From Verrucomicrobiaceae bacterium UBA1938 (lineage in GTDB: Bacteria; Verrucomicrobiota; Verrucomicrobiia; Verrucomicrobiales; Verrucomicrobiaceae): a stretch of DNA of 64,000 bases. The position numbers were made by a program, and so were the translations under genes. The notes below the pieces were generated by a model, which had not been told where the DNA came from, made no database searches, and worked only from the letters and a program-made list of their open reading frames with translations. This document shows positions 1 to 9,368 of this stretch, in pieces. The stretch is taken from contig DDFC01000008.1 of NCBI GenBank assembly GCA_002336895.1, positions 1-64,000 of the forward strand, written 5' to 3'. The first letter of the stretch is position 1. Every line of letters begins with the position of its first letter.

Positions 1-40
1 GGGCGATGATGGCGATGTTGCGAATTTTGTCGGGGGTCAT
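1..40 (-). CDS. typA: TypA/BipA-like translational GTPase, N-terminal 13 codons only
   Basis: Reading the minus strand from the ATG at 40, the window edge holds MTPDKIRNIAIIA. This matches the start of TypA/BipA GTPases, where RNIAIIA runs directly into the HVDHGKTT P-loop (family knowledge); the P-loop itself lies outside the window. BipA is a ribosome-associated GTPase of the EF-G/LepA superfamily, acting in ribosome assembly and stress adaptation. LepA is less likely because it usually reads NFSIIAHIDHGKST. No clear Shine-Dalgarno sequence precedes the ATG. Only 13 residues are visible, so the call depends on one short motif. Confidence 0.55.
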   Translation of the reverse strand, partial: MTPDKIRNIAIIA

Positions 41-332
41 GGGGCGTGTTTTGGGGGGAAGGGGGCCGCGAGAGTAGCAGCCTCTGGACCAGAGGCAACC
101 ACTTCGCTGCACCCGTTTTGGCGCATGGGGGGTATCCGGTGGCTGGCAGAGGCCGGGTGCGCAGGGCCTCTCTGGTGCCAAAGTGACATGATCGACAGGT
201 CTGCGGGTCTAAACGGCTTTTGTGTGACGATTATGTTTCCAATTCACTCATAATCATGGTGTTATGAAACGAAATCTTCACTGCGCAATGATGGTCGGAG
301 GGCGGCGGATCTGCTTATGAGGCCGGACCCCC
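41..332. other. Divergent intergenic region with two palindromes
   Basis: This spacer separates the typA-like start from the first PEP-CTERM gene. It holds an 8-bp palindrome with a 1-nt centre at 80-96 (GCCTCTGG-A-CCAGAGGC) and a 7-bp inverted repeat at 148-171 (AGAGGCC / GGCCTCT, 10-nt loop). Both share the CCTCT/AGAGG core, so they could be operators or a hairpin pair. No convincing -35/-10 pair was found. A tiny ORF of 18 codons (264-320) ends just before the giant gene and is not called as a gene. Confidence 0.4.
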
Positions 333-3300
333 ATGCCCCCTCTTTTTGCTCAAGCGGCCGTCGCGCGCCGCCTGGCGGACTCCTTCCGCCGATGTGCGAC
401 TTCTTTGCTGTCCCCTCGTGCTGCGCTGTGCAGCGTGGTGCTTTTTATGGCCCAGCAGGCCCCGGCACAGTCGGTCTGGTCCGGTGGCGCCGGCAACTGG
501 AATGACACCACCAAGTGGTCTGCCGCCACCGTGCCCGCCAGCGATCCCTCCACCTCTCTGACCTTTGGCGGCTCCACCACCTACACGAGCACCAACAACA
601 TCGGCAGCTTCACGCTGAACCAGCTGCTCTTTAATAACACCGCAGGCACCATCACCCTGGCGGCGTCTCCCACCACCTACGCGCTGGACTTTGCCAATGC
701 CAATGGCGACTACGCCATGCTCCCTGCCATCACGCTCTCCGGCGCCGGCAGCGCCACGATCTCTGCGCCGCTGATCTGGGATGGGGAAACGACGGTGACC
801 AATGCGGGCTCAGGCACTCTGACGCTCGGTGCCGGAACATCGACGCTGGCCTTTACCAATGGCACCAAGCAGACCTTCATCAACAACGGCACCGGCACGC
901 TGACCCTGGCGGACGGCCCCACCTACTCCAACTCCGGCACCAACACTGGCGTGGTGATCAACCTGGTCAACAACTCCACCACCGGCAAGTTTCTCAATAT
1001 CGGTGACGTGGGAGGGATGACGAACACCACGATCAATGTGGGCGGCACGGGCACGGTGCGCTTCAGCGGCAGCGCCGGGGACCTCTTTGGAAACTCGACC
1101 ACGCTGAATGTGGCCAGCGGAGCCACCTTTGACTTTGGCGCCAATCCTGAAACGATGGGCGCTATTTCAGGCGGCGGCACCATCCTGGAGACAGCGGCGG
1201 GGATCACGGTCACGGCGGCCGGGTATTATGTTTTCTCGGGCAAGCTCTCCGGCACGGACAGCTCGGCCTTTATCGTGGTGTCGGGGGCGTCTCACACCCT
1301 GGTGATGTCCGGATCGACGAGCGACTACGTGGGCGCCACGACCATCGCCGCCGGCCGGCTCATCGTCTCTGCCAATGCGCCCAGCGGCAGCGCCGGCGCC
1401 CTGGGCAAGGCCACCTCTGACGTGCTGGTGGGAAATACCAGCGGGGCCAATCTGGCCAGGCTGCTGATCGACACCGCAGGCGTCACCATCGGCAGAAACA
1501 TCCGCCTCCAGTCTGGAAACACGGGCGTCATGACCGTGGGCGGCCTCAATGCCTCCGGCACCGTGACCTACAGCGGCAATGTCATCCTGGGCTCGGACAG
1601 CGGTGCGGCCAAGGGCGTCACCCTGAGCTCGGTCAGCGGTGGCACGGTGGAGTTTACCGGCGGGCTGGTGCAGGCCGTCGGCGCCACGGGCTCGGGGGAC
1701 ACCGTGACCGTGACTGGTGGCGGCACCGTGGCATTTCGCGGGGTCAATACCTACATGGGGTCCACCACCGTCACCGGCGGCACCCTGCTGCTGGACTACA
1801 CTGCCAGCAACACCTCCAAGCTCAGCTCCTCCGCCGCGCTGACGCTCAATGGCGGCTCCCTCAGCCTCGCGGGCAGCAGCGACTCCGGCTCATCCGAGAC
1901 CGTGGCCGGCCTCACGCTGGGCAACAGCACAGGCGCGCTCGGCGGCGCTGCCGACGTCACCGTGACGAGCGGTGCCAATCAAAACATCACGCTGGTGCTC
2001 GACGCCATCACCCGCAACACCGGGGCCACGGTCAATTTTAATCCCATCGGCACCGGCTCAGGCACCGCCGCCATCACCACCACCACGGGCAACAATGCCG
2101 GCGTGAGCACGGGCAATGACGCCATGAACATCCTCGGCGCCTACGCCACCTACCAGCTCAATGACTGGGCGGTGAATGACGGCTTTGGAAACGTCTCCGC
2201 ACTCGGGGCGGGCAGCTACACCACCACCTTTGGCAGCGGGCTGCACACCAGCCTGAGCGCCTCCGCCACCCTGGCCGCAGGCGGCGCCACCACCAATACC
2301 CTGCGCCTCACCGGCACCTCGGCGGTCGCTTTCAATGCCGCTGCAGACATCCTCAAACTGGAGAGCGGCGGCCTCCTCGTGGCCTCCACCGCCGGGGCCA
2401 CCAGCATCGGCACCACGAGCAAGCGCGGCGTCATCGCCACCTCCACCGGGGAGCTCATCATCCACCAGCAGAGCAGCGCCACGCTCACGATCAATTCGGT
2501 CATCGGCGGCACCAATCTCGTGAAATCCGGCGACGGCGCGCTGGTGCTCACCGCCTCCAACACCTACACTGGAAACACCGTCATCAATGGCGGCTCCCTC
2601 ACCGTCACATCCTCGGCCAACATCGGCACCGGCACCACGGGCCTGACGCTCAATGGCGCCACCCTCATCATTCCCAGCGGCTCCATCGGCACGATCGGCA
2701 ATGACACCACGACCCCCGGCCACGTCATCACCATTGGCTCTGAGGGGGCCACCTTCAATTTCACCGTGGTGCAGGCGGTGCAGGGGAATGGCCTGGTGGG
2801 CAGCGGCACTCTGACCCTCTCTGGCACAGGCGGGATCGCTGTGGGCACCAGTCCCAGCACCTTCAGCGGTGACATCGTGATCAACAACGGTGTGCTGCGG
2901 ATGAACAGCCAGCAGTTTAACAGCGTGCCCAGCATCACCGTAAACAGCGGCGGCACCTATGAGGTCAATGACGACGCCACAGACACCTTCGGGGCCAATC
3001 CGACCAACGGGCGCATCCTTATCAACGGCAGCGGCTTTGGTGGCAATGGCGCCATCCGCCTCACAGACCAGACCACGGGCTCGGCATTTCTCGACCCCAA
3101 GACCACGATCGTGGATGAAGTGGCGCTGCAGAGCACCTCACGCATCCAGGTGGAAAATGGCACCGCCATCGGCAGCCTCTCCCAGATGATCATCACCGGC
3201 ACCGTCACCGGCCCGGGCGGCCTGGACAAAACCGGCAATGGCGTGCTGAGCCTGACCTCGCGAGACAACAGCTACGCAGGCGACACCCTCGTGGAGAACG

Positions 3301-5336
3301 GCACGCTGCGCCTGGACCTGGGCAATGACCGCCTGCCCACCGGCACCAGTGTCACGCTCGGGACAGGCGCCACCTCCGGCGTGCTGCAGCTCAGCGGCTT
3401 CTCCCAGAGCATCGCCGGGCTGACCACCGCCGGCATCGGCACGGGCAATGCCGTCATCGGCGGCAGCCTCGCCAGCACCAGCCTTTTGGATGTGACGGTG
3501 GCCTCCGGCACGCAGACCTACATCGGCAGCCTGGGCGCGGGCGGCACAGCGGCCAATCCCAGCAACACCGCTGCAAACAACAACGTGGGATTCATCAAAG
3601 AAGGCGCAGGCACCTTCGTCCTGGCCGGTGCTGGCACCTACACCGGAGCCACCACCGTCAATGAGGGCACTCTCATGCTGGGAGATACCAGCGCTCTGGG
3701 CAGAGGTGGAGCCTCCCTGGCGGCGGACGCAGGCGGCACCACGGTGAATGCCGGCGCCACACTCGACCTCCACGGCCAGACTGGAGTGCAGGAGGTCATC
3801 ACGCTCAATGGCGCCGGCGTGGGTGGAGCGGGGGCCTTGGTCAATAACAGCAACAGCCCCGCCAGCATCGGCAGTGGTGTGGCCTCGCTGAGCTTCTCCG
3901 GCGTCAGCACCACCGGCTGGTCCGCTGCGGCGGCGGTCTCGGTTGATCCATCCTCAGGCGGCACCTCTGCCAGCGCCACGGCCCAGCTCGGGCTCGGCAC
4001 CGGCAGCCTGACCCTGACCGGCGGCGGCTCCGGCTACGGCCTGACACCCACGGTCACCGTCAATGGCGGCTCGGGCTCCGTGGTCATCGCCTCCATGGGT
4101 GTCACCAGCGCCTCATATACTGTGACATCCAATACCACGACCTACAGCGTGGCTCCCACGGTGACACTCTCCAACGGAGCCACAGGCGTGGCCAATCTCG
4201 ACGCCAACGGCAAGGTGGTGAGCATCACCGTCACCAGCGCTGGCAGCAATTTCGCGGGCACGCCGACAGCCAAGTTTAGCGGCGGCACCGTACTCTCCGC
4301 AGGCACGGCACCCACGGCCACGGGCAACAACAGCAACTACACCGTGGTGGGGCTCAAGATCGTGAATCCGGGCACCGGTTTCAATTCCGTGCCCACCGTC
4401 ACCATCAGTGCGGGTACCGGCGGCACCGCCACCGCCGTGGCCAATGACGGGGCTTTTGTGCTCAATGGCGTCACGCTGGACACCAGCGGCGGCGGCTATG
4501 CCGGCGCACCCACGGTAAGCCTCAGCGGCGGCACGGCCAGCGCCACATCCAACCTGACCATCGTCAATCTCGCCTCCGACTCCAGCGTGGGCGGCAGCGG
4601 AGATCTGGCCATCAATGCCGTCGTCTCAGGCGGCGGTGCGCTGACCAAGGTGGGTGCAGGCACCACCACGCTGACTGCGGCCAACACCTACACCGGCGCC
4701 ACCCTTGTGAGTGAAGGCACCCTGCAGGTGGGCGCGGCAGGCGCCGGCCAGAGCGGGGCAGGGGCTCTGACCGTCAATGGAGCCACCGCCGTGCTGGCGG
4801 GCACCGGCAGCATCGTGGGCAGCACCACTGTCATCATGGGAGAGATCAGGCCCGGCGACAGCGGCGGCGCGGCCCCAGGGGCCTTAAACACTCACAGCCT
4901 GGCCTTCACCCCGGTCTCCAGCAGCACCGTGGCCGAGCTGCAGATCACCGGCTCCACCGCAGGCGCCGACCTCGCCATCGACCAGATCCACGTCACCGGC
5001 ACGCTCACGCTCAGCAGCTTCAGCAACCTCCTCGTGGACGGCAGCGGCTACACCGCCGCCGTGGGCGACTCTTTCACCCTGCTCGACTGGAGCGGCGTCG
5101 TGAGCCTGAATGGATTCAGCACTGGCACCAACTTCCGCACCGGAGCCGACGCCGACGGCAACGAAGGCAACCTCGACCTCCCTGACATCACCGGCATCGG
5201 CCTCTGGCAGATCAGCAGCATGCTGGATGCCGGCGCGCTCACTCTCACCGTGGTTGGCAACGTCCCCGAGCCTACACGCGGCGTCCTGCTGCTCTTTGCC
5301 GCTGTGGGCATGCTCCTGCGCCGCAGGCGGAAGTAA
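333..5336 (+). CDS. Autotransporter-associated beta-strand repeat protein with PEP-CTERM sorting signal (1667 aa)
   Basis: This is a large secreted, probably surface-displayed protein. The N-terminus has an Arg-rich stretch and a hydrophobic segment ending about APAQ-S (residues 46-49), consistent with a long signal peptide. The body is Gly/Thr/Ser/Asn-rich with many copies of the beta-strand motif of the type LTAANTYTGxTxVxxGTL (for example SNTYTGNTVINGGSL and TYTGATTVNEGTL), as in the autotransporter-associated beta-strand repeat family, which folds as a beta-helix. Residues about 1218-1413 differ: they carry spaced GxGY/F...PTVT..G units. The C-terminal 24 residues have VPEPTR, a hydrophobic helix and RRRRK, a PEP-CTERM signal for exosortase; there is no autotransporter beta-barrel. 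The exosortase at 57197-59020 is a candidate processor. The ligand or function is unknown. ATG 333 is used because no later start keeps the hydrophobic segment. Confidence 0.9.
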   Translation: MPPLFAQAAVARRLADSFRRCATSLLSPRAALCSVVLFMAQQAPAQSVWSGGAGNWNDTTKWSAATVPASDPSTSLTFGGSTTYTSTNNIGSFTLNQLLFNNTAGTITLAASPTTYALDFANANGDYAMLPAITLSGAGSATISAPLIWDGETTVTNAGSGTLTLGAGTSTLAFTNGTKQTFINNGTGTLTLADGPTYSNSGTNTGVVINLVNNSTTGKFLNIGDVGGMTNTTINVGGTGTVRFSGSAGDLFGNSTTLNVASGATFDFGANPETMGAISGGGTILETAAGITVTAAGYYVFSGKLSGTDSSAFIVVSGASHTLVMSGSTSDYVGATTIAAGRLIVSANAPSGSAGALGKATSDVLVGNTSGANLARLLIDTAGVTIGRNIRLQSGNTGVMTVGGLNASGTVTYSGNVILGSDSGAAKGVTLSSVSGGTVEFTGGLVQAVGATGSGDTVTVTGGGTVAFRGVNTYMGSTTVTGGTLLLDYTASNTSKLSSSAALTLNGGSLSLAGSSDSGSSETVAGLTLGNSTGALGGAADVTVTSGANQNITLVLDAITRNTGATVNFNPIGTGSGTAAITTTTGNNAGVSTGNDAMNILGAYATYQLNDWAVNDGFGNVSALGAGSYTTTFGSGLHTSLSASATLAAGGATTNTLRLTGTSAVAFNAAADILKLESGGLLVASTAGATSIGTTSKRGVIATSTGELIIHQQSSATLTINSVIGGTNLVKSGDGALVLTASNTYTGNTVINGGSLTVTSSANIGTGTTGLTLNGATLIIPSGSIGTIGNDTTTPGHVITIGSEGATFNFTVVQAVQGNGLVGSGTLTLSGTGGIAVGTSPSTFSGDIVINNGVLRMNSQQFNSVPSITVNSGGTYEVNDDATDTFGANPTNGRILINGSGFGGNGAIRLTDQTTGSAFLDPKTTIVDEVALQSTSRIQVENGTAIGSLSQMIITGTVTGPGGLDKTGNGVLSLTSRDNSYAGDTLVENGTLRLDLGNDRLPTGTSVTLGTGATSGVLQLSGFSQSIAGLTTAGIGTGNAVIGGSLASTSLLDVTVASGTQTYIGSLGAGGTAANPSNTAANNNVGFIKEGAGTFVLAGAGTYTGATTVNEGTLMLGDTSALGRGGASLAADAGGTTVNAGATLDLHGQTGVQEVITLNGAGVGGAGALVNNSNSPASIGSGVASLSFSGVSTTGWSAAAAVSVDPSSGGTSASATAQLGLGTGSLTLTGGGSGYGLTPTVTVNGGSGSVVIASMGVTSASYTVTSNTTTYSVAPTVTLSNGATGVANLDANGKVVSITVTSAGSNFAGTPTAKFSGGTVLSAGTAPTATGNNSNYTVVGLKIVNPGTGFNSVPTVTISAGTGGTATAVANDGAFVLNGVTLDTSGGGYAGAPTVSLSGGTASATSNLTIVNLASDSSVGGSGDLAINAVVSGGGALTKVGAGTTTLTAANTYTGATLVSEGTLQVGAAGAGQSGAGALTVNGATAVLAGTGSIVGSTTVIMGEIRPGDSGGAAPGALNTHSLAFTPVSSSTVAELQITGSTAGADLAIDQIHVTGTLTLSSFSNLLVDGSGYTAAVGDSFTLLDWSGVVSLNGFSTGTNFRTGADADGNEGNLDLPDITGIGLWQISSMLDAGALTLTVVGNVPEPTRGVLLLFAAVGMLLRRRRK

Positions 5337-5552
5337 CGGAAAGCCGGCTCCTCCTCTCACGCCAGCGTTTGTTTCGAGTCAAATCACGGCGAAGGTGGCG
5401 AGCCGCAGACTGCTCGACGTGGCGTGCTGCTGCAGGGGGGGCTTGCATCCTGAGGGCATGTGCCCGTCCTCCTGCCTTGCTGAACACAGGGCTGCTGGCA
5501 TCCTTTGTTCTGTATCGTGTATCAATGAAGCTGGCGGCTTTGCTTTCCCTGC

Positions 5553-7064
<1,512 letters not shown>

Positions 7065-7080
7065 GGGCGTTGGTGGTCGG

Positions 7081-7104
7081 TGCGTCAGTGCGTCAGTGCG
7101 TCAG
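7081..7104. repeat. Three tandem copies of TGCGTCAG
   Basis: Three perfect head-to-tail copies of the 8-mer TGCGTCAG lie between the stop of the four-helix-bundle gene and the start of xylG. A related CAGT-rich short repeat lies at the other side of the same gene (about 7656-7676), so the pair may mark the edges of an inserted gene. Confidence 0.8.
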
Positions 7105-7160
7105 TGTTTTGCGTTGGAGGAAAAGCCATATTCAAGGGGTTTTGCTTTTTTGTTGTGGGG

Positions 7161-7622
7161 TTAATCCTCGGATTCGTTCGGGCGGCGTCGGGTGATTCGT
7201 TTGCTAGAAGCGGAGGCAGTTTGGCAGAACTGGAGGTGGTTGGAGATCATGGAGCCGAGCATCTTGCCGATTTGTGTGGCTTGATCGGCAAGGGTGATGG
7301 ACTCTTTCTTGGAAAGGTATTCGCAGGCCAGGGCAGTGCGCAGCCAGTGCATGCTTTCCTGCAATTCACCGTCAGCGTCCGTGAGCTTGCTCAGGAAATG
7401 AGCTTCGTAGCGGCGCTTGGACCATGACTCGGCGATGCAGGCTCCGACGGAACGTGAGCTGCGGCGAATCTGATCTGTGAGCGAATACATTTCGTCCTTT
7501 GGAAAAGCCTTGGTAGCTTTGAAGATGGCCTGCTGGAGCTCAAATGCCTTTTGATACACCGTCAGTTCCCGATAGCTGCTCACCAGGGTCGATTTCATCT
7601 CTTTGGAAGGTTTCTCTCTCAT
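7161..7622 (-). CDS. Four-helix bundle protein (23S rRNA intervening-sequence/S23 family)
   Basis: The protein is small and helical, with the family hallmarks YRELTVYQKAFEL near the start, FPKDEMYSLTDQIRRSSRSVGACIAE in the middle and ELQESMHWLRTA towards the end. The family was first found encoded in intervening sequences of 23S rRNA genes, and related proteins serve as accessory factors of diversity-generating retroelements; its biochemical role is not established. ATG 7622 (MREKPS) is chosen; GTG 7652 and ATG 7598 (MKSTLV) are alternatives, and the family usually starts only a few residues before the Y/F-R-x-L motif, favouring 7598 or 7622. The gene interrupts an otherwise xylF-xylG order and is flanked by short tandem repeats, which suggests insertion. 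A role in sugar transport is unlikely. Confidence 0.85.
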   Translation of the reverse strand: MREKPSKEMKSTLVSSYRELTVYQKAFELQQAIFKATKAFPKDEMYSLTDQIRRSSRSVGACIAESWSKRRYEAHFLSKLTDADGELQESMHWLRTALACEYLSKKESITLADQATQIGKMLGSMISNHLQFCQTASASSKRITRRRPNESED

Positions 7623-7655
7623 AGATTGAATATTGATGTCCTGTTCCTCCACAGC

Positions 7656-7676
7656 TCTCTCACTGACTACTGATTA
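7656..7676. repeat. Imperfect CAGT-type 7-mer repeats upstream of the four-helix-bundle gene
   Basis: On the minus strand this reads CAGTAAT-CAGTAGT-CAGTGAG, three near-copies of one heptamer. It overlaps the last codon and stop of xylF and precedes the four-helix-bundle gene. Together with the TGCGTCAG triplet on the far side it frames that gene. Confidence 0.55.
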
Positions 7677-8714
7677 CTGAAACACATCGCTCTCCTTGCG
7701 GAAACCATCCTTCACAACGGTCTCGCGCAGGTTTTCCTTCGTCACAGAAACAATATCCAGCAGCACGGTGGGCACCTCCACCTGGCCGTTGGAGATGGCA
7801 TCCTTGGCCACCAGCGGCTTCCGCTGCGCCAGCTTGAGCGCCAGTTCCGCCGCCTTGGTGGCGATGCTCTGGATGGGTTTATAGACCGTCATGGCCTGCG
7901 TCCCCTGAGCGATGCGCTGGCATCCGGCGAGGTCGGCATCCTGGCCGGTGACGATGATCTTGCCGGCGAGCCCTTCTTCCGTCAGCGCCTGGATGGCACC
8001 GCCCGCCGTGCCGTCGTTGCTGGCCAGGATGGCGTCAAAGTTTGCGCCGTGTTTGGTGATGGCCGCATTCGTGATCTTCTTGGCACTCTCCGGTTTCCAG
8101 TCCTCCGCCCAGTCTTCAAAGATCACCTCCACCTTGCCGGCGGCGACGAGGGGTAGCAGTACATTGTCCTGCCCCTGCTTGAAAAGCTTGGCGTTGTTGT
8201 CCGTCTTCGCACCGTAGATGCGGATCACGCGCAGCTTCCCGTCTGCGGGAATGCGATCCGCCAGGAACTTCGCCTGCAGCTCTCCCACCTTCACGTTGTC
8301 AAAGGTCAGGTAGAGGTCGAGATCGCAGTCCGTGATCAGGCGGTCATACGATAGAACGGGGATGCCCGCCTGATGCGCCAAGTTCACCGCTTTGGCCATG
8401 GCTGCACCATCGTGCGGGATGATCACCAGAGCGTCCACCTTCTGCGTGATGAGGCTCTCCACGTTTTGCAGCTGGATGGCGTCGTTGCTGTTGGCCGACT
8501 GCACCAGCACATCGGCCCCTGCGGCCTTCACCTTTTCGGTGAAGAGATCGCGGTCCACCTGCCAGCGCTCCTCCTTCAGCGTGTCCATGGAAAGTCCGAT
8601 CACAGGACGCTGCCGCGTCGCCTTGCCGCCTCCCGCACCACCCCGCGCGATCACGAGACCGGTGACGACGCTCAGAGCGCAGGAGACAAGGACAAGCAGA
8701 ATGCGGGCGGACAT
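7674..8714 (-). CDS. xylF: D-xylose-type ABC transporter substrate-binding protein (346 aa)
   Basis: This is a periplasmic type I sugar-binding protein. A hydrophobic N-terminal segment (MSARILLVLVSCALSVVTG) serves as signal or anchor. The mature part begins with the pattern PVIGLSMDTLKEERWQVDRD, which is characteristic of XylF, followed by two Rossmann-like lobes with motifs VDALVIIPHDG, PVLSYDRLITDCDLDLYL and ILASNDGTAGGAIQAL. The start was placed at ATG 8714, just before the hydrophobic stretch; an in-frame TTG at 8750 is possible. The gene would feed XylG, encoded downstream after the intruding four-helix-bundle gene. Xylose specificity is inferred from the ERW/RLI motifs. No permease gene is adjacent. 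Confidence 0.88.
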   Translation of the reverse strand: MSARILLVLVSCALSVVTGLVIARGGAGGGKATRQRPVIGLSMDTLKEERWQVDRDLFTEKVKAAGADVLVQSANSNDAIQLQNVESLITQKVDALVIIPHDGAAMAKAVNLAHQAGIPVLSYDRLITDCDLDLYLTFDNVKVGELQAKFLADRIPADGKLRVIRIYGAKTDNNAKLFKQGQDNVLLPLVAAGKVEVIFEDWAEDWKPESAKKITNAAITKHGANFDAILASNDGTAGGAIQALTEEGLAGKIIVTGQDADLAGCQRIAQGTQAMTVYKPIQSIATKAAELALKLAQRKPLVAKDAISNGQVEVPTVLLDIVSVTKENLRETVVKDGFRKESDVFQ

Positions 8715-8779
8715 ACCCGCTGTTTTACAGAAAGCTGGCAGGCAGTGCAAGCGTCCCGCTTGCGCTTCAGTACGATGGG

Positions 8780-9268
8780 CTACTTCTTCTTCGCCGCCTT
8801 TTTAGCCGGGGCTTTCTTGGCCGCTTTTTTGGCTGCTGCTTTCTTGGCGGGTGCCTTCTTTGCAGCGGCCTTTTTGGCGGCTTTCTTCGGCTTGGGCTCC
8901 TTCGGCTCGGGGGCAGGGGCCTCCACGGTCAGGGCCAGCTCAGGGGCATCTCCCCACAGCTCCTCCAGTGCGTAGTACTCGCGCTTTTCCGGGGTGAGGA
9001 TGTGCACCATCACGCTGCCATAGACGAGGATGATCCACTGGCTCTCAAAGTTGCCGTCCTTCACCGTGGGGGGCATCTGGTGCTCCTCCTTCATGCGCTC
9101 CACGATCTCGTCACGCACGGCGCGCAGCTGCGGGGTGGACATGGCGGTGCAGAGCACAAAGTAGTCGGAGATGGGGGAGAGGCCGCGCAGGTCCAGAATG
9201 CGGATGTTCTCCGCTTTTTTGTCATCAGCGTAAAGGGCGCAGGCGCGGGCGATTTCGAGGTCTTCCAT
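8780..9268 (-). CDS. rsfS: Ribosome silencing factor RsfS with Lys/Ala-rich tail
   Basis: Residues 1-112 are a complete RsfS/YbeB domain, with DLRGLSPISDYFVLCTAMSTPQLRA and the later DGNFESQWIILVYGSVMVHIL block. RsfS binds ribosomal protein uL14 (L14) on the 50S subunit and blocks subunit joining in stationary phase or starvation (family knowledge). The tail, residues about 117-162, is unusual: Pro/Glu-rich, then tandem AKKA/APAKK units like bacterial histone H1-like tails. Such a tail would bind RNA or DNA. ATG 9268 starts the conserved domain directly. The gene lies between the NamZ-like gene and xylF on the same strand; a functional link is not evident. In many bacteria rsfS neighbours nadD, which is absent here. 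Confidence 0.92.
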   Translation of the reverse strand: MEDLEIARACALYADDKKAENIRILDLRGLSPISDYFVLCTAMSTPQLRAVRDEIVERMKEEHQMPPTVKDGNFESQWIILVYGSVMVHILTPEKREYYALEELWGDAPELALTVEAPAPEPKEPKPKKAAKKAAAKKAPAKKAAAKKAAKKAPAKKAAKKK

Positions 9269-9368
9269 GGTTGTGTAATATCTAACGCACAGCCATAAGC
9301 ACGGATTTGGGCCTTTTGACAGAAGTTTTATCCACCCGGGATGCAGCTTTGGCTCCGGCCCGCCCCCG

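Noticed and set aside
264..320. 18-codon ORF before the first PEP-CTERM gene (MKRNLHCAMM...)
   Set aside because: It is too short to support as a leader peptide; no conserved context.
2058..2723. Long minus-strand frame inside the first PEP-CTERM gene
   Set aside because: It is an antisense shadow: Gly/Ala/Arg-rich composition from the repeat codons, no start signal or family motif.
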